Of a DNA stretch of 64,000 nucleotides, positions 22,333-62,030 are shown piece by piece. Position 1 is the stretch's first letter, and each line of letters starts with the position of its first letter. Under the pieces are notes generated by a model. It did no database searches, was not told the origin of the DNA, and was given only the letters and a program-made list of their open reading frames with translations. A program made the position numbers and the translations under genes. Where the stretch lies: positions 37,737,123 to 37,801,122 of the forward strand of contig CP154955.1 in NCBI GenBank assembly GCA_039621445.1, read 5' to 3'. Origin of the DNA: Euglena gracilis (lineage: Eukaryota > Euglenida > Euglenophyceae > Euglenales).

Positions 22333-24752
22333 TTCTTCTATTTCGCCCACGCCTTCCCCCTCCCGCTAACCCCCCTGTCTGTCTTCTCCCTGCTGGACTG
22401 GATTGTCTGCTGACTCAATGCCACCCTTCCTCGGTGATCTGCCAGGACTCGCCCGCAGCCTCCGGGCTCGCCATTTTGCTGCCTCAGCTCACTGTGCGTG
22501 TGGGTCGGGGGATGCCCAGAGAACACACCTGCAAACAGGAGCTCAGGCGTTAAACCAGTTGGCCATCAGTAGAGGAGGCTGTCCGACCTGTGTTTGGTCA
22601 CCGCTCCTGTTTCTGATTGCACAGCACTGCTATTGTTTCGTGGTTAGCGGTCTGTCCAACTGTTTGGACGTTCATACCTTCCAGCGTGTCCTCTCATCAC
22701 GTCCCCACACCGTTTGTGTGTGTGGGGGGGGGGGTGCGAGGTCACAGTGTTCTAGCTTCAACACCTGCTTTTGGAGTGTCAATTTTGTGTTCTGGAAATG
22801 CACCCTTTCCCTCCATTTACATCGGCCCCATGGAAAGGACAGTTTAATTGCCTCCTCCCCAATGGTGAAGGACATCAAAGAATGCCCAGGAAGGTTTTTG
22901 TGTTTGCTGCTACTGCCCCCCAAACACTTTTTCGTGCATTTTTACGAGGCCAGCCATCACGTTAATGTAATTTCTGTCAGATTATCATCATATTAACCAT
23001 TTTGCAAATGCTTTTGAAGGTTTGGATCATTTTAAGAGTTCGAACTTGACTAACAATTCCTCGCTTCACTGATCACCAATTTTAACCCCTTCACTTAACT
23101 CAGCAAACCAGAGTTATTAACCTAGAGCTTTTTCAGGTTGAGGGCCATCAACCACTGAGTCTCCCAAGCCAGCAAACCTGACTTTCGTCTCATTTTCATG
23201 GAAACATATTTGCATGGACCCCGTTGGGGGTGGATCGCTTGTCCAAAGTCAGCAGTTAGAATTTCTAGTGGATCCCCCTAGGGGGAGGGGTTCTCCAACG
23301 GTACGATTTTTTTACCCCTCAAAATCTGCCAGAATTGTTATTTTTATCGGTTTTGGCATTTTTTTTGGGAACAAAAATTGCAAAAAAAAAAACCCTTTTT
23401 CTCCCACGTTGGTGCTCAAGGCGTTGCTGCTTTTTCCCAAAGTCGAGGGGTCCCCAAGACAACCCGGGGTTAACCAGTCAGCGAGGTCAGCCAGTGGCAT
23501 TTTGGCTGCAGCCGTGGAAATGGACCCAGGGCCCCAAAGCAAAGGCCTGGTCCATATTGATGTGCATATATATGTATATGTATATACGTATATAATATGG
23601 ATATTTCACTTCCATGTATCGTTTTCATTGCAGGCAGTGAATTCTCATCGTTGCACAGGCGCTGGGGCAGACCGCAACCCATAATATGTCTGGCGCGGTC
23701 CTGTGGATGGCCCCGTGACGACGGGTCGATGAAGCAGCTCAAGAAACTGCAGGGGGGCCTCAGCAAGCACCTCGTTCAGGGCGGGCCTCACCGATGCCCT
23801 TTAGGGCTGATAAAATAATGCCCCAGACCGACCTCACCTGGAGGGAAATGAAACAGCAGAAGAGTCTGGCCCATTTCAGTTGCATAAATGGATTGCGTGT
23901 GGGTGTTGACCACGTTTGTGTACCGAAGAACTGGAACATTTGGGCAGAATCATCATTATTATCACACCTAACACCCACAATTTCGGGACCTCCTGCCAAG
24001 AATCCCTGGCATTTTTCGCTTAATTTCGGACTCCTGTGCCAAAACCTCTGCTACCTCCTGCAAAATTTTCTGAGATTAGTCTCAATTTTTGGGATTTCGT
24101 GAAAGAGAATTTGATATTTGGCAGTCAAAAAAACTGGGAACATTTTGTGAAAGATCGTTCATTTGAGGAAATTGTGAAAGGTGATCCCCCAAAGATTCCA
24201 GTGGGAGCTAAAAATGGTTTTCCTCATCAGGAATTTCCATCAAATTAGGAATCAAAATTGTCAAAAAATGTGTAGCAAAATCCTAATTGGATCCTTTTTC
24301 AGATTCAAAACCATCCAAAAAAAATAGGTTTCGGGTGGCGTTGTATGTGACATCACGCCGGTCACACATGACCCATCAAAGCCACCCCCATCCCATAATC
24401 GCAATCCCATAATGGAAAGAAAAGGAAGATATGAGCATCAACACAAAGAGCATTCTCCAGTCCCCAGCTGCCAGTCTCAACACACCCAAAGTGGGCGAAC
24501 ACACACGCGCGCGGGCGTGCAGGCGCACGCATGCACGCACGCACATAACCTCCCCCTGAATAGTGTCCCCCCCCAATAGAAGCCTCCCACTCTATTTTCG
24601 ACCAACAGTCCAAATAGAAGCCCTAGGGGGCTTCCATTCAGGGGAGGTTTACATGAACACATTGGCAGGCCACCGCGCAAGAGGGATGCATCCGACATGG
24701 ATCGGCCCAACACACATCTGTTGGCCAACGCATACGGGGGCTGCCACTGCAG
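22332..24752 (+). other. Mostly non-coding; one exon-like segment at 23,673-23,774
   Basis: Most of this stretch shows no coding bias. One segment after the acceptor TTGCACAG (about 23,665-23,672) reads WPRDDGSMKQLKKLQGGLSK, an amphipathic helix, and could be an early exon of the helical-repeat gene that follows. A weaker possibility is MPPFLGDLPGLARSLRAR near 22,420. Neither can be tied by phase to a neighbour. Confidence 0.25.
24546..24653. mobile_element. Small C-tract TIR element, AATAGAAGCC type
   Basis: Ends AACCTCCCCCTGAAT and ATTCAGGGGAGGTT are inverted. Inside are two AATAGAAGCC blocks and CCTAGGGGGCTTCC. Confidence 0.45.
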
Positions 24753-34737
<9,985 letters not shown>

Positions 34738-34922
34738 CGTGTGGGGCTTCCTGTGGGGCCAGGCCGGGTCTTGTCATTGCTGGTCTCCTTGCTTCTGGTT
34801 GCCGCTGGCCTTCGGCCGTTGCCCCCCCCCCCGTCAGCAGAGATTTTTTTAAGTTTCGCGACCCAGGGGGGAGGGAGTGGGTGGGTGGGTCCCAGCCAAG
34901 CCCCCCCCAGGGGGGGTCAGGG

Positions 34923-35770
34923 ACCTAACCCTATCCCTTTCATTAACAAAATAAACCCCTTTTATCTGCCAACACGTTTTATCTGCCAACCCCTTTTTCG
35001 GGTGCAAGTCGACCTAACCCTATCCCTTTCATTAACAAAATAAACCCCTTTTATCTGCCAACACGTTTTATCTGCCAACCCCTTTTTCGGGTGCAAGTCG
35101 ACCTAACCCTATCCCTTTCATTAACAAAATAAACCCCTTTAATTGCCAAACAGTTTTATCTGCCAACCCCCTTTTCGGGTGCAAGTCGACCTAACCCTAT
35201 CCCTTTCATTAACAAAATAAACCCCCTTTATCTGCCAACACGTTTTATCTGCCAACCCCTTTTTCGGGTGCAAGTCGACCTAACCCTATCCCTTTCATTA
35301 ACAAAATAAACCCCTTTTATCTGCCAACACGTTTTATCTGCCAACCCCCTTTTCGGGTGCAAGTCGACCTAACCCTATCCCTTTCATTAACAAAATAAAC
35401 CCCTTTATCTGCCAACACGTTTTATCTGCCAACCCCCTTTTCGGGTGCAAGTCGACCTAACCCTATCCCTTTCATTAACAAAATAAACCCCTTTTATCTG
35501 CCAACACGTTTTATCTGCCAACCCCTTTTTCGGGTGCAAGTCGACCTAACCCTATCCCTTTCATTAACAAAATAAACCCCTTTTATCTGCCAACACGTTT
35601 TATCTGCCAACCCCCTTTTCGGGTGCAAGTCGACCTAACCCTATCCCTTTCATTAACAAAATAAACCCCTTTTATCTGCCAACACGTTTTATCTGCCAAC
35701 CCCCTTTTCGGGTGCAAGTCGACCTAACCCTATCCCTTTCATTAACAAAATAAACCCCTTTTATCTGTCA
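34923..35770 (-). repeat. 89-bp satellite array, 9-10 units, inverted
   Basis: Same unit in reverse orientation, including a few variants (for example one unit with AATTGCCAAACAG near 35,140). Its outer junction (CATCCAGCCATCGTACC) matches the left array's outer junction, while its inner junction differs. Confidence 0.95.
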
Positions 35771-35885
35771 TCCAGCCATCGTACCAGATTTTCACTCAAG
35801 AGAACACTCGAAATGCAGGAGATAAGCTGAGGGATGGTCGGTGCAGTGGAGATGGAGATGATCGCTGCTGGTGTGGGGAGTGCTG

Positions 35886-36092
35886 AGGAGGCTGTGGGGG
35901 GTGGGGGGGTGGGTGTGGGGGGGGTGTGGGGGGTGTGGGGGGGGGGGTGGGGGTGTGGGGGGTGGTGGGGGGGTTTGGGGGGCGTGTGTGGGAGTGGGGG
36001 CGTGGGGGGGGCGGGGGGGGTGTGGGGGGTGTGGGGGGTGTGGGGGGGGTGGGGGGTGTGGGGGGGGTGGGGGGTGTGGGGGGGGGGTCTTG
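35886..36092 (-). repeat. G-rich simple repeat, right-arm copy
   Basis: Mirror of the C-rich repeat at 4.8-5.0 kb but diverged in unit order and length, as expected for a fast-changing tract. Confidence 0.9.
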
Positions 36093-36112
36093 AACGGAGA
36101 AACAGTGGATGG

Positions 36113-36490
36113 TCGGTACTGGTTGGAACCGCGGTTGGCCGCGGCTGACCGCGGCTGACCGCGGCTGGCCGCGGTCAGCCGCAAGAGGCCGATGCTATTC
36201 CAACCAGACGTTGGAAAAAATTTGTATGGTTGGAAATCGGCCGGCCGTGGCCGGCCGCGGCCAGCCCACATTCCAACCAGACACTGGCTCGGTTGGAAAT
36301 TCTGTTGACCGCGGCCGGCCGCGGTCGGCCGCGGCCAGCTAACTTTCCAACCATCTCAAGAAAAAAAGTGGCTTGGTTGGAACCCCACCTGGCCGCGGCC
36401 GGCCGCGGTCGGCCGCCAAACAGCCGTGGTTGGGGCCGCGGCCGGCCGCGGCCGGCCGCGGCCGCCAACCAAACTCGATCCAACCTCCCA
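36113..36490 (-). repeat. CCGCGG hairpin cluster, right-arm copy
   Basis: Mirror copy of the 4.4-4.8 kb cluster with the same module order. It lies directly downstream (on the - strand) of exon 8 of the truncated Kelch copy. Confidence 0.8.
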
Positions 36491-36556
36491 CAGCAACCCC
36501 CCCGAGCCCCACCCACCACCCATACTCTCTGGGGTTTCCGTCCAGCCCTGGCCCAC

Positions 36557-37516
36557 CCCAACTGCCGCCTGGCCGGCCGCCACGCTGCACAGCGCCGCCT
36601 CCGGGACCTGCGGGGGTCCGGAGGAGGCAACGGGGCTGAGGGGGGAGGCGGAGGCGGCGGCGGGGCGGAGGGGGCTGGTGGGGGTGGCGGGCGTGGGGAC
36701 GGAGGCCGGCGCCACCGGCGGAAGCCCTGGGGAGGGGTAGGGCTCCAGACGATACTGTCAATACAAATACTCCACTTCCGGTTTCAATTCAGTTCCATGC
36801 AAAATGCTGGGCACGCCAATGTTGTTGGGCTGCAACAAAAACAACAACAAGGGCAGCCAAACGAGCCCATCTTCTTCTTCGTGTAGGGAGAAACACAAGA
36901 GATGCACTGTTGCCCTGCCACACAGACACACGTGGCGCAATCGGCGCCGACGGGCGGTAGTGCCACGCGTCATACAGCCCCAACGCCTCCTCTCCTCCGG
37001 CTGCCCGGCCCCCGAACACCAGCAACCCCCCGGCAAACGGGACCATCGCGGTGCCGGGCCTCGGCTCTTGTTTTTGCAGAAAGCTTTCCGAAGAGTGTCC
37101 CCCATAGTCCCAGGCTCAGCTAAATGCAACCCAAATCTATCGTCTCTCGGTAGGGCTGAGCCAAACACAATCCTGCGAGACGGGGGCGAGTCCCCCCCCC
37201 CCCAAGTCACCCCCCTCCCTCCCAGACAGGCATTTCCAGGTAAGAATGAATGCACCGCCCGCCCCCCAGTGACACAGGGGTGGGGCTGGGGTGGGGCAGA
37301 GGCGGCAGCCCAACAGACAGCCGAGGCCAGCGCGTGGTGGGACCGCGCGGGGGGGCGGGCCCCCCGGGGCGGCCACCGCCGCCAGGCCAGGGCGGCCGGG
37401 TCCAGCAGGTAGAGGTCCTCCTGTGGGCCCAGCGCGTCCGCTCCGCCGTGCACCGCAACGCACCTGCGGCGGACAGGGGCAGAGCCACATTCCTTCCCAG
37501 ACAGTGTATGTATGCA

Positions 37517-37557
<41 letters not shown>

Positions 37558-37652
37558 GCATGTATGCATACATACGTGCGTACATATGTATGTATGTATG
37601 TCTGTATGTATGTATGTATGTATGTATGTATGTATGTATGTATGTATGTATG

Positions 37653-37686
<34 letters not shown>

Positions 37687-37726
37687 TGTATGTATGTATG
37701 CTTGTATTGTATAGATAGATAGATAG

Positions 37727-37776
<50 letters not shown>

Positions 37777-39810
37777 TTTGTATTGCACCATCACACGTCG
37801 CGTGATGTTTTCAACCTCATTCACCATTCACCGGAAAGCAAAGATATGCCCGCCTACGTGCTTGCATGAGTAGAGATCAGATCATGCACTGGAGAGCAAA
37901 TGGGGGAACAGCACCTTAGGCCACCCCAGAAAGGACAGTTATGACGCGTGTAAACCGCATGGCCGGCCACACCCGTCGAGGGCCGCCATGGCGTGCCAGC
38001 CGCGGGGGGAGGGGGGGAGGCCCCCGGGGGCGAAGGCCAGCCAGTGGCGGTGGGGGAGGGCGAGGGCGTGCAGCGTGGCGCAGAACTGGCGGCCGGCGTC
38101 GTGGCCGCCAAACACGAACATCACCGCGCTGCCCGGCGGGAGGGGGCCCCCCCGCAGGCCTCTTTTACCAACCCAGGGGGGTGCCTTCTGCTCTGGGCAA
38201 GACCCGGGGGGGGGGGTGGAGGTGGTTTTGGGGTTCCTGACCCAGCCGGCCCAGCCAGTTCTCCCTTGCCATTTTGGGCCCAAGAAAATGGTGTGCTGTG
38301 CGGCATTGGCACTACCCCCCCCCCCAAAACCCCTCCGCCCATAGTACCCACCGCCAGAGGGTGTGACTTTGCTTAAAAAAGAAGCCTGCCCTCCAACCCG
38401 GGAAGGGAAGGCGGGTGGACGACGCATGCAGAGTGCCCTGAGGAACAACACGCTTGTCCAAATTAGAGAGAGAGGTGACATGCAACACAATAATGCATTA
38501 TGCATTTGTGGCATGGAATGCAATTGTTTTCTGTGACATGTGTGATTCATTGGGAACTTTTGGTGACGCATTCCAAACAAAATCCGTTGGCGGGGCGGGG
38601 GCAAACAGAAGGCAACACGGTGTTGATGATTGGTGAAGGGGGGCCACACCGCGACAGGGGCGGGGGGGCTCGCCGGTCACCGCCAGGGGCCGCCACTGGA
38701 GGGCGTCGGCGTCCAGCAGCACGGCGGCGGCCGTCAGGGTCCCGCCCGCCGTGACGCCGCCAAACAGCACCGCCACGCCCTCGCCCGCCACGGCGCAGGA
38801 GAAGTCCTGCCGCATCGGCAGGGGTCGGGATGGGGGCACAGTGACCCCCTTCCCGGTCATGTGTGACCCGTGTGACCGGCTGGTAAATTCGCGACAAAGG
38901 ACGCCTCCTTGAGAGGGGGCAGCCTGGCGATCCACATTCCTGATTCCTACTTCACAACGCCAAAATTAGACACAGCTGCTGCATTCCACAATCCCGGAAA
39001 ACCCTCCCTCCGCACGGCCCTGAACCCCAGCCCAACCCAACCGCCGCCGTCCGACCCCTGCCGGGGGCGCCGGTCCGCCGGGCTGGTGGGTCTGCCACCG
39101 CATCGTGGCGAAGTCCAGCGCGCTGAGGGTGAGGCCCGGCCCCGGCGGCGGGCACTGCCAGGGGCTGAACGCGTACCGCAGCGCGTCGATCCCTGCGGCA
39201 GGGGGACTTTTCTGGAAGGGCCGCCTGGAATCCTCGCATGCGTACCAAAAATCGTTGCTGCTATGCACGTACACACAGGCAACATTGGTCACCTCAATGC
39301 AACGCGTGGCGCGGGCGTACGCACGACTCGCACCGGTGCGACAGCTCCACAAGCAGAGCAGGCGGTCCGCCAGCACGGCGCACGCCGCGGCCCCGACCGA
39401 CTCCGGCTGCGGGGCCCGGCCGCCGGCGTCCACCCGGTGCCAGCGCCGCGCTGCGAGGTCGAAGGCGTAGAGGTCCAGCGGCTGGCCGGGGCCCAGCCCG
39501 TCCGTCCCCAGCACCAGGAGGAGGGGGCCGCCCTCCCCCACCGCGTAGAGTGCCGCCCCAGGGGCAGGGCCGGCGGAAAAGGGCACCCTGCTGCTGGACG
39601 TAACCCCCCCCAAATAATACCCCCCGGAGTATTATTTTTCGCAAGGAGTGGCATCTGCAACTAATTCACTGCGTCCACCCATCACTACATCAGCCAAAAT
39701 CGTCATCCCCCTGTGTCCCGGCCCTGGCCAAAGCACTGCCAGGCGCTGCGCGGCGCATCAAAGAGCAGCTCCCACTGCCCCCGGGCCGGCTCCGGCTGCG
39801 GCGCCGCCAT
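36557..39810 (-). CDS. Second copy of Kelch gene, exons 1-8 only (3'-truncated)
   Basis: Inverted copy of the Kelch gene: start ATG at 39,810. Exons are about 39737-39810, 39334-39587, 39056-39192, high end 38806, 37973-38128 (or a slightly higher start), 37319-37463, 36930-37064, 36557-36754. Exon 5 here is in frame (GRQFCATLHALALPHRHWLA), while the left copy lacks 2 bp at this place. Downstream on this strand come CCGCGG hairpins, the satellite, and then the oppositely oriented helical-repeat gene, so exons 9-18 (coiled coil, Pro-rich tail) have no counterpart. It could make a propeller-only product if exon 8 reads through, or it may be a duplicated fragment. Confidence 0.65.
37501..37774 (-). 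repeat. Compound microsatellite, right-arm copy
   Basis: Reverse-complement copy of the left compound microsatellite, with additional GATA units near 37,711-37,726. It marks independent drift of the two arms. Confidence 0.95.
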
Positions 39811-40805
39811 CCGCCGCCCCCCGGCCCCTCACGGCCATGCACCGCCGCCGGCCACGCCGCCGCCGCCGCCGCCGCGCTGCCCCCTCACGCCCCGGCCGAA
39901 GCAGCACAGGGAACAGGTTGGTCGGGTGCTGTGGGAAGGGGGACGGGGTGGGCTGCCGGGGACAGGGACGGGGGGCACCACTCCGTTCCCAGTCACACTT
40001 TCTCAGTCATCCGGTCACGATTTCTGAATGTGACCTAATTTGTTAATGCCACAAACCTCCCATCACCACCCCAAGGGGAAAAAAGCGGGCAACTGTGGAA
40101 ATAGGTTGGAATGATGCATGGTCCGAAAAACGCCGCCACATGGCAAGCCATAGGATGGCGGCAAAAGGCCAAAAGACCCTTTAATGGGCATTCTGAGACC
40201 GCGAGGATGAGGAACCTGCTCTCAAGGTACACACAAATCGACTCTGACATCTACCACCACCAATGATTAAACCATTCTGGGAATCCCTAGATGCTATGTG
40301 CCCTTCAGCACATAGTTGCGGAGGTCTGGGCCCACTAACCTGTCTGTGCCCAATTGAACTCCCTGCCTGAGCACACCCCTCTTTGGATCGCAAATGTTCA
40401 TTGGACACTAATGATGATGAGCGCATGGAATTGGAGCCACCCTAAATCACCCGTCCTTTGGATTGCGTAGCTTGCCACACCTTTGGGAAATAGTGAGCAA
40501 TGGAGGCGGTGGGCCATAGGGGGGGCAGCGATCCACAGGGGTCGAACGGCGTTCGGTCAAGGTGGCGAAGCCAGCGCAGGTAAGTGGTTGAGGGAGGGAG
40601 GGTATGGCACAAAGAAAAGGGAGGGGAGCAGCGGCAAGGACCACTGTCCCCCCAAGAAAATTACTTACAAGGCAGAGACACAGGTTGGGGTTGGGGGATG
40701 AGTGACGTTGTTGGGAGTGTGGTGCACAAGGTTCGGGTGGAGGGTCCCAAACCCCTGACGGGGTACGGCCAGTGAGAAGGAGCCGCCCACGGGGACCCCA
40801 GCGGG

Positions 40806-57357
<16,552 letters not shown>

Positions 57358-58652
57358 CTGCGGGGAAGGAGTCCGGCAGAGGGGAAGCAGGGAAGCCCCC
57401 CCCCCAAGTGCGGTTGACGGGGGGGAGGGGTCCATGGACAAGACATGTCATGGGCGCTGAATTATGGGCCATCGCCAAGTAATCTGGACCTCGGTTTCAG
57501 GGCCTACACTGGGGCTCGGCAACATTGGAGCTTTTGCATTCCACCGAATCAACAAATTCAAAAGAAGAAGAGTCCCAAACCACGGGTCTGCCCGAGAAAT
57601 ATCAGCATATAAACATTTTGTGTTTGCTTTGATCGAGGTTGGATTGTGTCCAATGACACCCAGAAAATCAGTGCGGCAGCCCCAGGGGTTTGGTTCATTT
57701 TGTCGGAATCCAACGTGCATTTTGCGATCAAAAAAAAAAGTTTTTGGAACACTGAATTCGGTCTGACTGAAACGATGCAGTTATGGGTAAATATACTCCA
57801 GGAAATTTGAAATCTTTTTGCACCAACTTTTGAAAATACAACATGACTGTTGCTGTGTTGGACAAACTGAATAAGACACCGTGAGAAAGCTCAATGAAAA
57901 GATAACACCTCCCTTGGGCATCTGCCTGTAGGTGATGGTGTAGAACTCAGTTGGAACGGACCAAACTCTCTTTCCCAAAATATTTGTTTTCAACCTTCCA
58001 CCTCAAATCATCGCCAAGGCTGCTGATTACAGGAAGATTTAGAAAGAAAGATTATTTTTGTACGCTTTGTGTCTCTGATTTGACCATGTTAAAATGTAGT
58101 GTGAAGCAACCAGGGATGAAAAATCAACGGCACAAAGTTTGCGCTCTTGCTGTTTTAAACTAATTTTGCCCCCTTGGTCCAAATAAGACAGAAAACGTTG
58201 AAAGACTCCTTTGTCACGGTGGAATGCAAAATGAAGGTATTGCAAGTTTCTCATAAAGAACTGTTTTGATAAAAATAAATAAAAGGTCAACTGAGGCAAG
58301 AGAGCGTCGATCGGTGTTGGATGAAGGGTATTTGCAATATGAATGGCATCGGTGAGAAGAATTGGCTGGTTAAAAAAAAATTAATCTTGGGAGATCATCA
58401 AATTTGAAGATCCCAGCATAATATAAAATCAAGCAAACTGGAAGTATTTTTTAAAGAGTGTTTATTGGAGGTGTATTGCACTGATGGACATTTATGCATA
58501 AGATGCACGGATTTGGATTTGAAGAAATTAGACATTTTTTTGTTTGTCGGATCCTCGGGAATCACAACAGCAGATGCTTTTCAAGCAGCTCTCGGGCCCT
58601 GGCATTATCAGCTGGGTGAGAGCTGGGTGAGAGCTGGGTGAGACCTTTCAAC
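57358..58652. other. Stretch above the coiled-coil gene, no exon defended
   Basis: The missing first exon(s) of the coiled-coil gene should lie here or further right on the - strand. GC falls and I see no clear start. From 57,780 the sequence is AT-rich with no coding bias. Confidence 0.3.
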
Positions 58653-59063
58653 CAGGGTGTCGCCCAAAGACCCAGGGGGGCCCAGCTCAGAGGCTGGAAA
58701 AGGCTGCTGGCTGACCCTCCCACCCATGGGGGCCGCCCCGGGCACCCAAAAAATCAAAAATGCAAATATGCCCCAAAACTGCCAAATATGCAAAAAAATC
58801 GGGGTTTTTTCCCCCAAGTTTGCCCTAGCCGGCCCTCTTCTGACCCATTTTTGCCCATTCTTTCGAATAGGCAAGAAAATGCTGTCTTTGCATCTCCGCA
58901 AGCGAGAAAAAAGCTTACCATTTGCAACAAAAAAAAACTGAAGGGGGCTGAAAAACAAATAAAACTCGTCGATTGGGGAGGGTGGTGTGGGGCTGGAAAA
59001 AGGCTGCTGGGTTGATGGACTCCCCGGGGGGATGGGGTGCCCTCTGGTTTAAGCAACGCCCTG
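58653..59063 (+). mobile_element. hAT-like MITE, 411 bp, perfect 8-bp target duplication
   Basis: It begins CAGGGTGTCGCCCAAAG and ends GGTTTAAGCAACGCCCTG, flanked on both sides by CTTTCAAC. The interior has CAGCTCAGAGGCTGGAAAA and GGCTGCTGG near one end and the inverse-like GGCTGGAAAAAGGCTGCTGG near the other. No ORF of note. Confidence 0.85.
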
Positions 59064-59596
59064 CTTTCAACCATGTCAGAGGGATCCATCTATCTCGCGT
59101 CTCGTACACATCAATATAAAACCCCAGGGATGGGCAATTAACTCCTCTCATTTTAAGGTCAAGTGGTTTCCGATAGCTGATTGGGGGTGTGGCATCAATT
59201 AACCAAATTTCGATAAGCGATGGCAAGGTTCCTGATTAAACCCATCAGCACTGGCAGCCAGTGGGCTGTTACGACTGCAGCCTGCTGGTTTTCAGACATG
59301 AGGAACCAGCTGCACACTGGATTCCTTTGGAGCATCGCTGGAGAGCATGGAGGGCCTCATGAGGGCCTCAATGCCTGTCTCAAATCAATGATGCTTGTGG
59401 CCAGAAGCACACTCATGTCAGGATTCGAGCTTGGCAAATCCCATGAGACGACATATCGATAGCCACTGAAGTGGGGCTGAACATTCTGGTTTGGAACATT
59501 CGGAACATTCTGTTGGCCCATTCACTCCTGACAGCCAGCCTGCTATCGTGTGGGTATGGGAGGACAGTGCTGGTGCTGGCCTCATCTTCGGCAGAA
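59064..59596. other. No gene supported
   Basis: An 80-codon frame at 59,220-59,462 has no recognisable motif and no splice or codon-bias support. Confidence 0.3.
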
Positions 59597-60017
59597 GGCG
59601 TTAACCCCCCCCCAATTAGAACCCCCCCCCAAAATGACAACCCCCCCAAATAGAAGCCCCGTTTCCCGCCAAAAATCCAAATAACAGCCCCCCCACCCCA
59701 CCCCACCAAGCTGGCTGACAAAGTTGACCAAAATTTTTGGATCTTGAAAAACTCGAAAAATCTCCACAGAAACAGGTCGAGATCGGGAACAAAATTGATA
59801 TCTGGTATCCTTGAAAGGCGGCCTATCCATCAACTCGAAAATATGCGTCTTGCAAGTTTTTAAATTTGGACCCCGTTCGATCCCCGGATCAACCGCCGGC
59901 TGAAGGTCTTTCCTTTAGACAAAGGGTACACTATTAGAAGCCCCCCCCCTCGGGTTTCCCGCAGACTGACCGAATAATAGCCACGGGGGGCTTCCAATTC
60001 GGGGGGGGGGGGGGTTA
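59597..60017. mobile_element. C-tract TIR element, AATTAGAACC / AATAGAAGCC type
   Basis: 5' end GTTAACCCCCCCC then CAATTAGAACC; 3' end GGCTTCCAATTCGG, a G-run and GGTTAC, inverted. AATAGAAGCC, AATAACAGCC and AATAATAGCC blocks occur inside. No transposase. Confidence 0.55.
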
Positions 60018-61592
60018 CACAGACTGGCTTGTGCTGCCCTGGACGACCTTAGCCAGGGACCACATAACCATTCTGGCCGCACTTGAGCTGATGGACGACG
60101 GCAGTTTGATCTTGTTGTCTGTGCTCCATCCCTTCAGGTCCATCGGGACTGAGCCGAAGTCTTCTTAGCTTGCAAAGAGGCAATGGTTCAAGAACCACCA
60201 CTTCCAGTGCTGATAAGAGTCTTCAATCAGGTTTGACAGAGTCGTGATTATTATCGCGGCCAGTGAAGCTGAGGCAACAGATCATCGACCTGTGATACTT
60301 GCTGATGATAAAGCCAATGGAGCTAAATGATGGCTTGTATTGTACCTCATTGCATTGTACCTCTGTCATGCTAGTGACCAGCAAGAACCTGCAAAAGAGA
60401 ACCAAAGCCAGAGAGGCTGGCCGATGTGCTTCTGTAAAGAGCAATCAGACCGAAGCTTGCCGCAGTTATTTTGGTTTTTGATTGCTTATTATTATATTGT
60501 AATATATTTTGAAGTATTTATTCATATTATTATTATACATTTTATTGCTTACCCGTTTTATCCCACTGATCTGCTTTATTTCATTTTTTCCCTGAAGGTG
60601 GGCATTGAGCTTGTATACCTTGGGTGGAACCAGAAACACAAAGCATTGGCATCCTGGACTGCGGGGCTCAACTGCACAACACTGGTGAGGATGGCATGGA
60701 AGCCCCAATAGGGTTGCAATGGTCATGACCTCCAGCTGTTAAAGTTTGTTGCCTATGTGTCACAGACGTACGTCCCTTGGCGAGAGCGGTCAAATAATGT
60801 CTGTGAACATAGGCAGCCTGTTGTTTCAAATCTACTGACGATTTCGGGTTCACGCAGCAAGACAACCCGAGCTCGACAACAGGCAGCCACTGAAAGAAGT
60901 CGCGACTTTTCTGCCAAAGTCGTCCCGGGCGAAGGTGACTTGAGGCTGGTGAAAGCTCGGCTTCGTCACGCAGTCGGCTTCTGCTTGGAAGCCTTCCCTG
61001 TCGTGCAAATCCAACTCTGGCCAGAGAGTTTGCGCCTGCTGCAAAGAAGTCACAACCAAGATCGTTCTGGAAAGCCCCAGGTCCTCAACTGGAGTGGAGG
61101 GACAGCCAGCCCTTTTTGACTCATCTGCCCCTGGCACTACGGCCCAGAAACCATTCTGAGGGAGAACCTTTGGCGAGGTCGGCGTTCCCAACAGCGTTGC
61201 TTTTGGTGGCTTGGACCGATCACACAACTGGAAGCTGACACTGGGTCGGCTGAAGAGGGAGGGCCTGGAGCCCAAAAACTCACACCTGGATTGGCCTCGA
61301 CAGATTCAGCCATGGGTTTGGCTGGGTGGTTGAGGAAGATCCTCGACCTAAGTAGCAATCCCCGAAGCTGGCGACGACGCACGGGAGGAAGATGGCGAAG
61401 CTAAACCCTGAACTGTGTCAAAATGCTCAAACTGCTGACACTCCGAGGCTCCGGGATTCTGTAATTCCTGCACCAACGAAGACCAATTACTCTCTGGCAG
61501 CTCCACCTCTCCGGCAGCAAGGTGAGATCCCAACGAACAACAATTGGGCAGCGAACACAGAGCCAAGCGGCAGAGATCTGGACTAAGAGTCT
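60018..61592. other. Low-bias region upstream of the kinase exons
   Basis: Open frames at 60,757-61,119 (+) and 60,850-61,275 (-) overlap; neither shows a motif or codon bias, so I leave both uncalled. An AT-rich patch is at 60,480-60,600. Confidence 0.3.
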
Positions 61593-62030
61593 ATGGACGG
61601 CTATGCTGTGGGGGACCTCATCGGACATGGGGGCTTCGGCGGTGCATTCATGGCGGAGCAGTTGGCTAGGCTTCCTTTTAATTGTCCCGCTGGTGTGATT
61701 GAAATGTTTTGATCCCACCGATCAACAATAGGAAAGGGGCCTGGGCATGTCCAGCGGCCGGATGGTCGCGGTGAAGATCCAGCTTCTCGTCAGCTCCCCC
61801 AGCTTGGTAGGTGCTGGCCTGTTTGTAAGGTGCAACAAGGCTTTTTTTTTATGTCACTGTTCCTGGATCTCCATACCCCACCCTGTTGGACACTTCTCTG
61901 TTGGAGAGGCATACCATGTAAAATTGTGTGCTGCATTGATAATCTGATCTGGCACTTACCTGGCCCTGAGGCCCTGCTTGCCCGACGGGAGGTCGTCATT
62001 ATTGCCAGCCTGCAGCCTTCATTCATGAAT
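61593..62030 (+). CDS. Protein kinase N-lobe exons (partial gene)
   Basis: Exon 61593-61660 (ATG) gives YAVGDLIGHGGFGGAFMAE, a glycine-rich loop of the IGxGxFG type. Exon 61755-61806 joins in matching phase 2 and gives GRMVAVKIQLL, the beta-3 VAVK lysine. After donor TTG|GTA the next plausible exon starts at 61,971 (phase 0) with EALLARREVVIIASLQPSF, where RREV...ASL resembles helix C and beta-4. The HRD and DFG regions should follow within a few kb but I could not find them; the gene may be broken or use other splice sites. No upstream domain is visible. GC is lower than in the left two thirds of the window. Confidence 0.5.

Noticed and set aside
60757-61275. Overlapping 120- and 141-residue ORFs
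   Set aside because: No motif, no codon bias and mutually overlapping on opposite strands.
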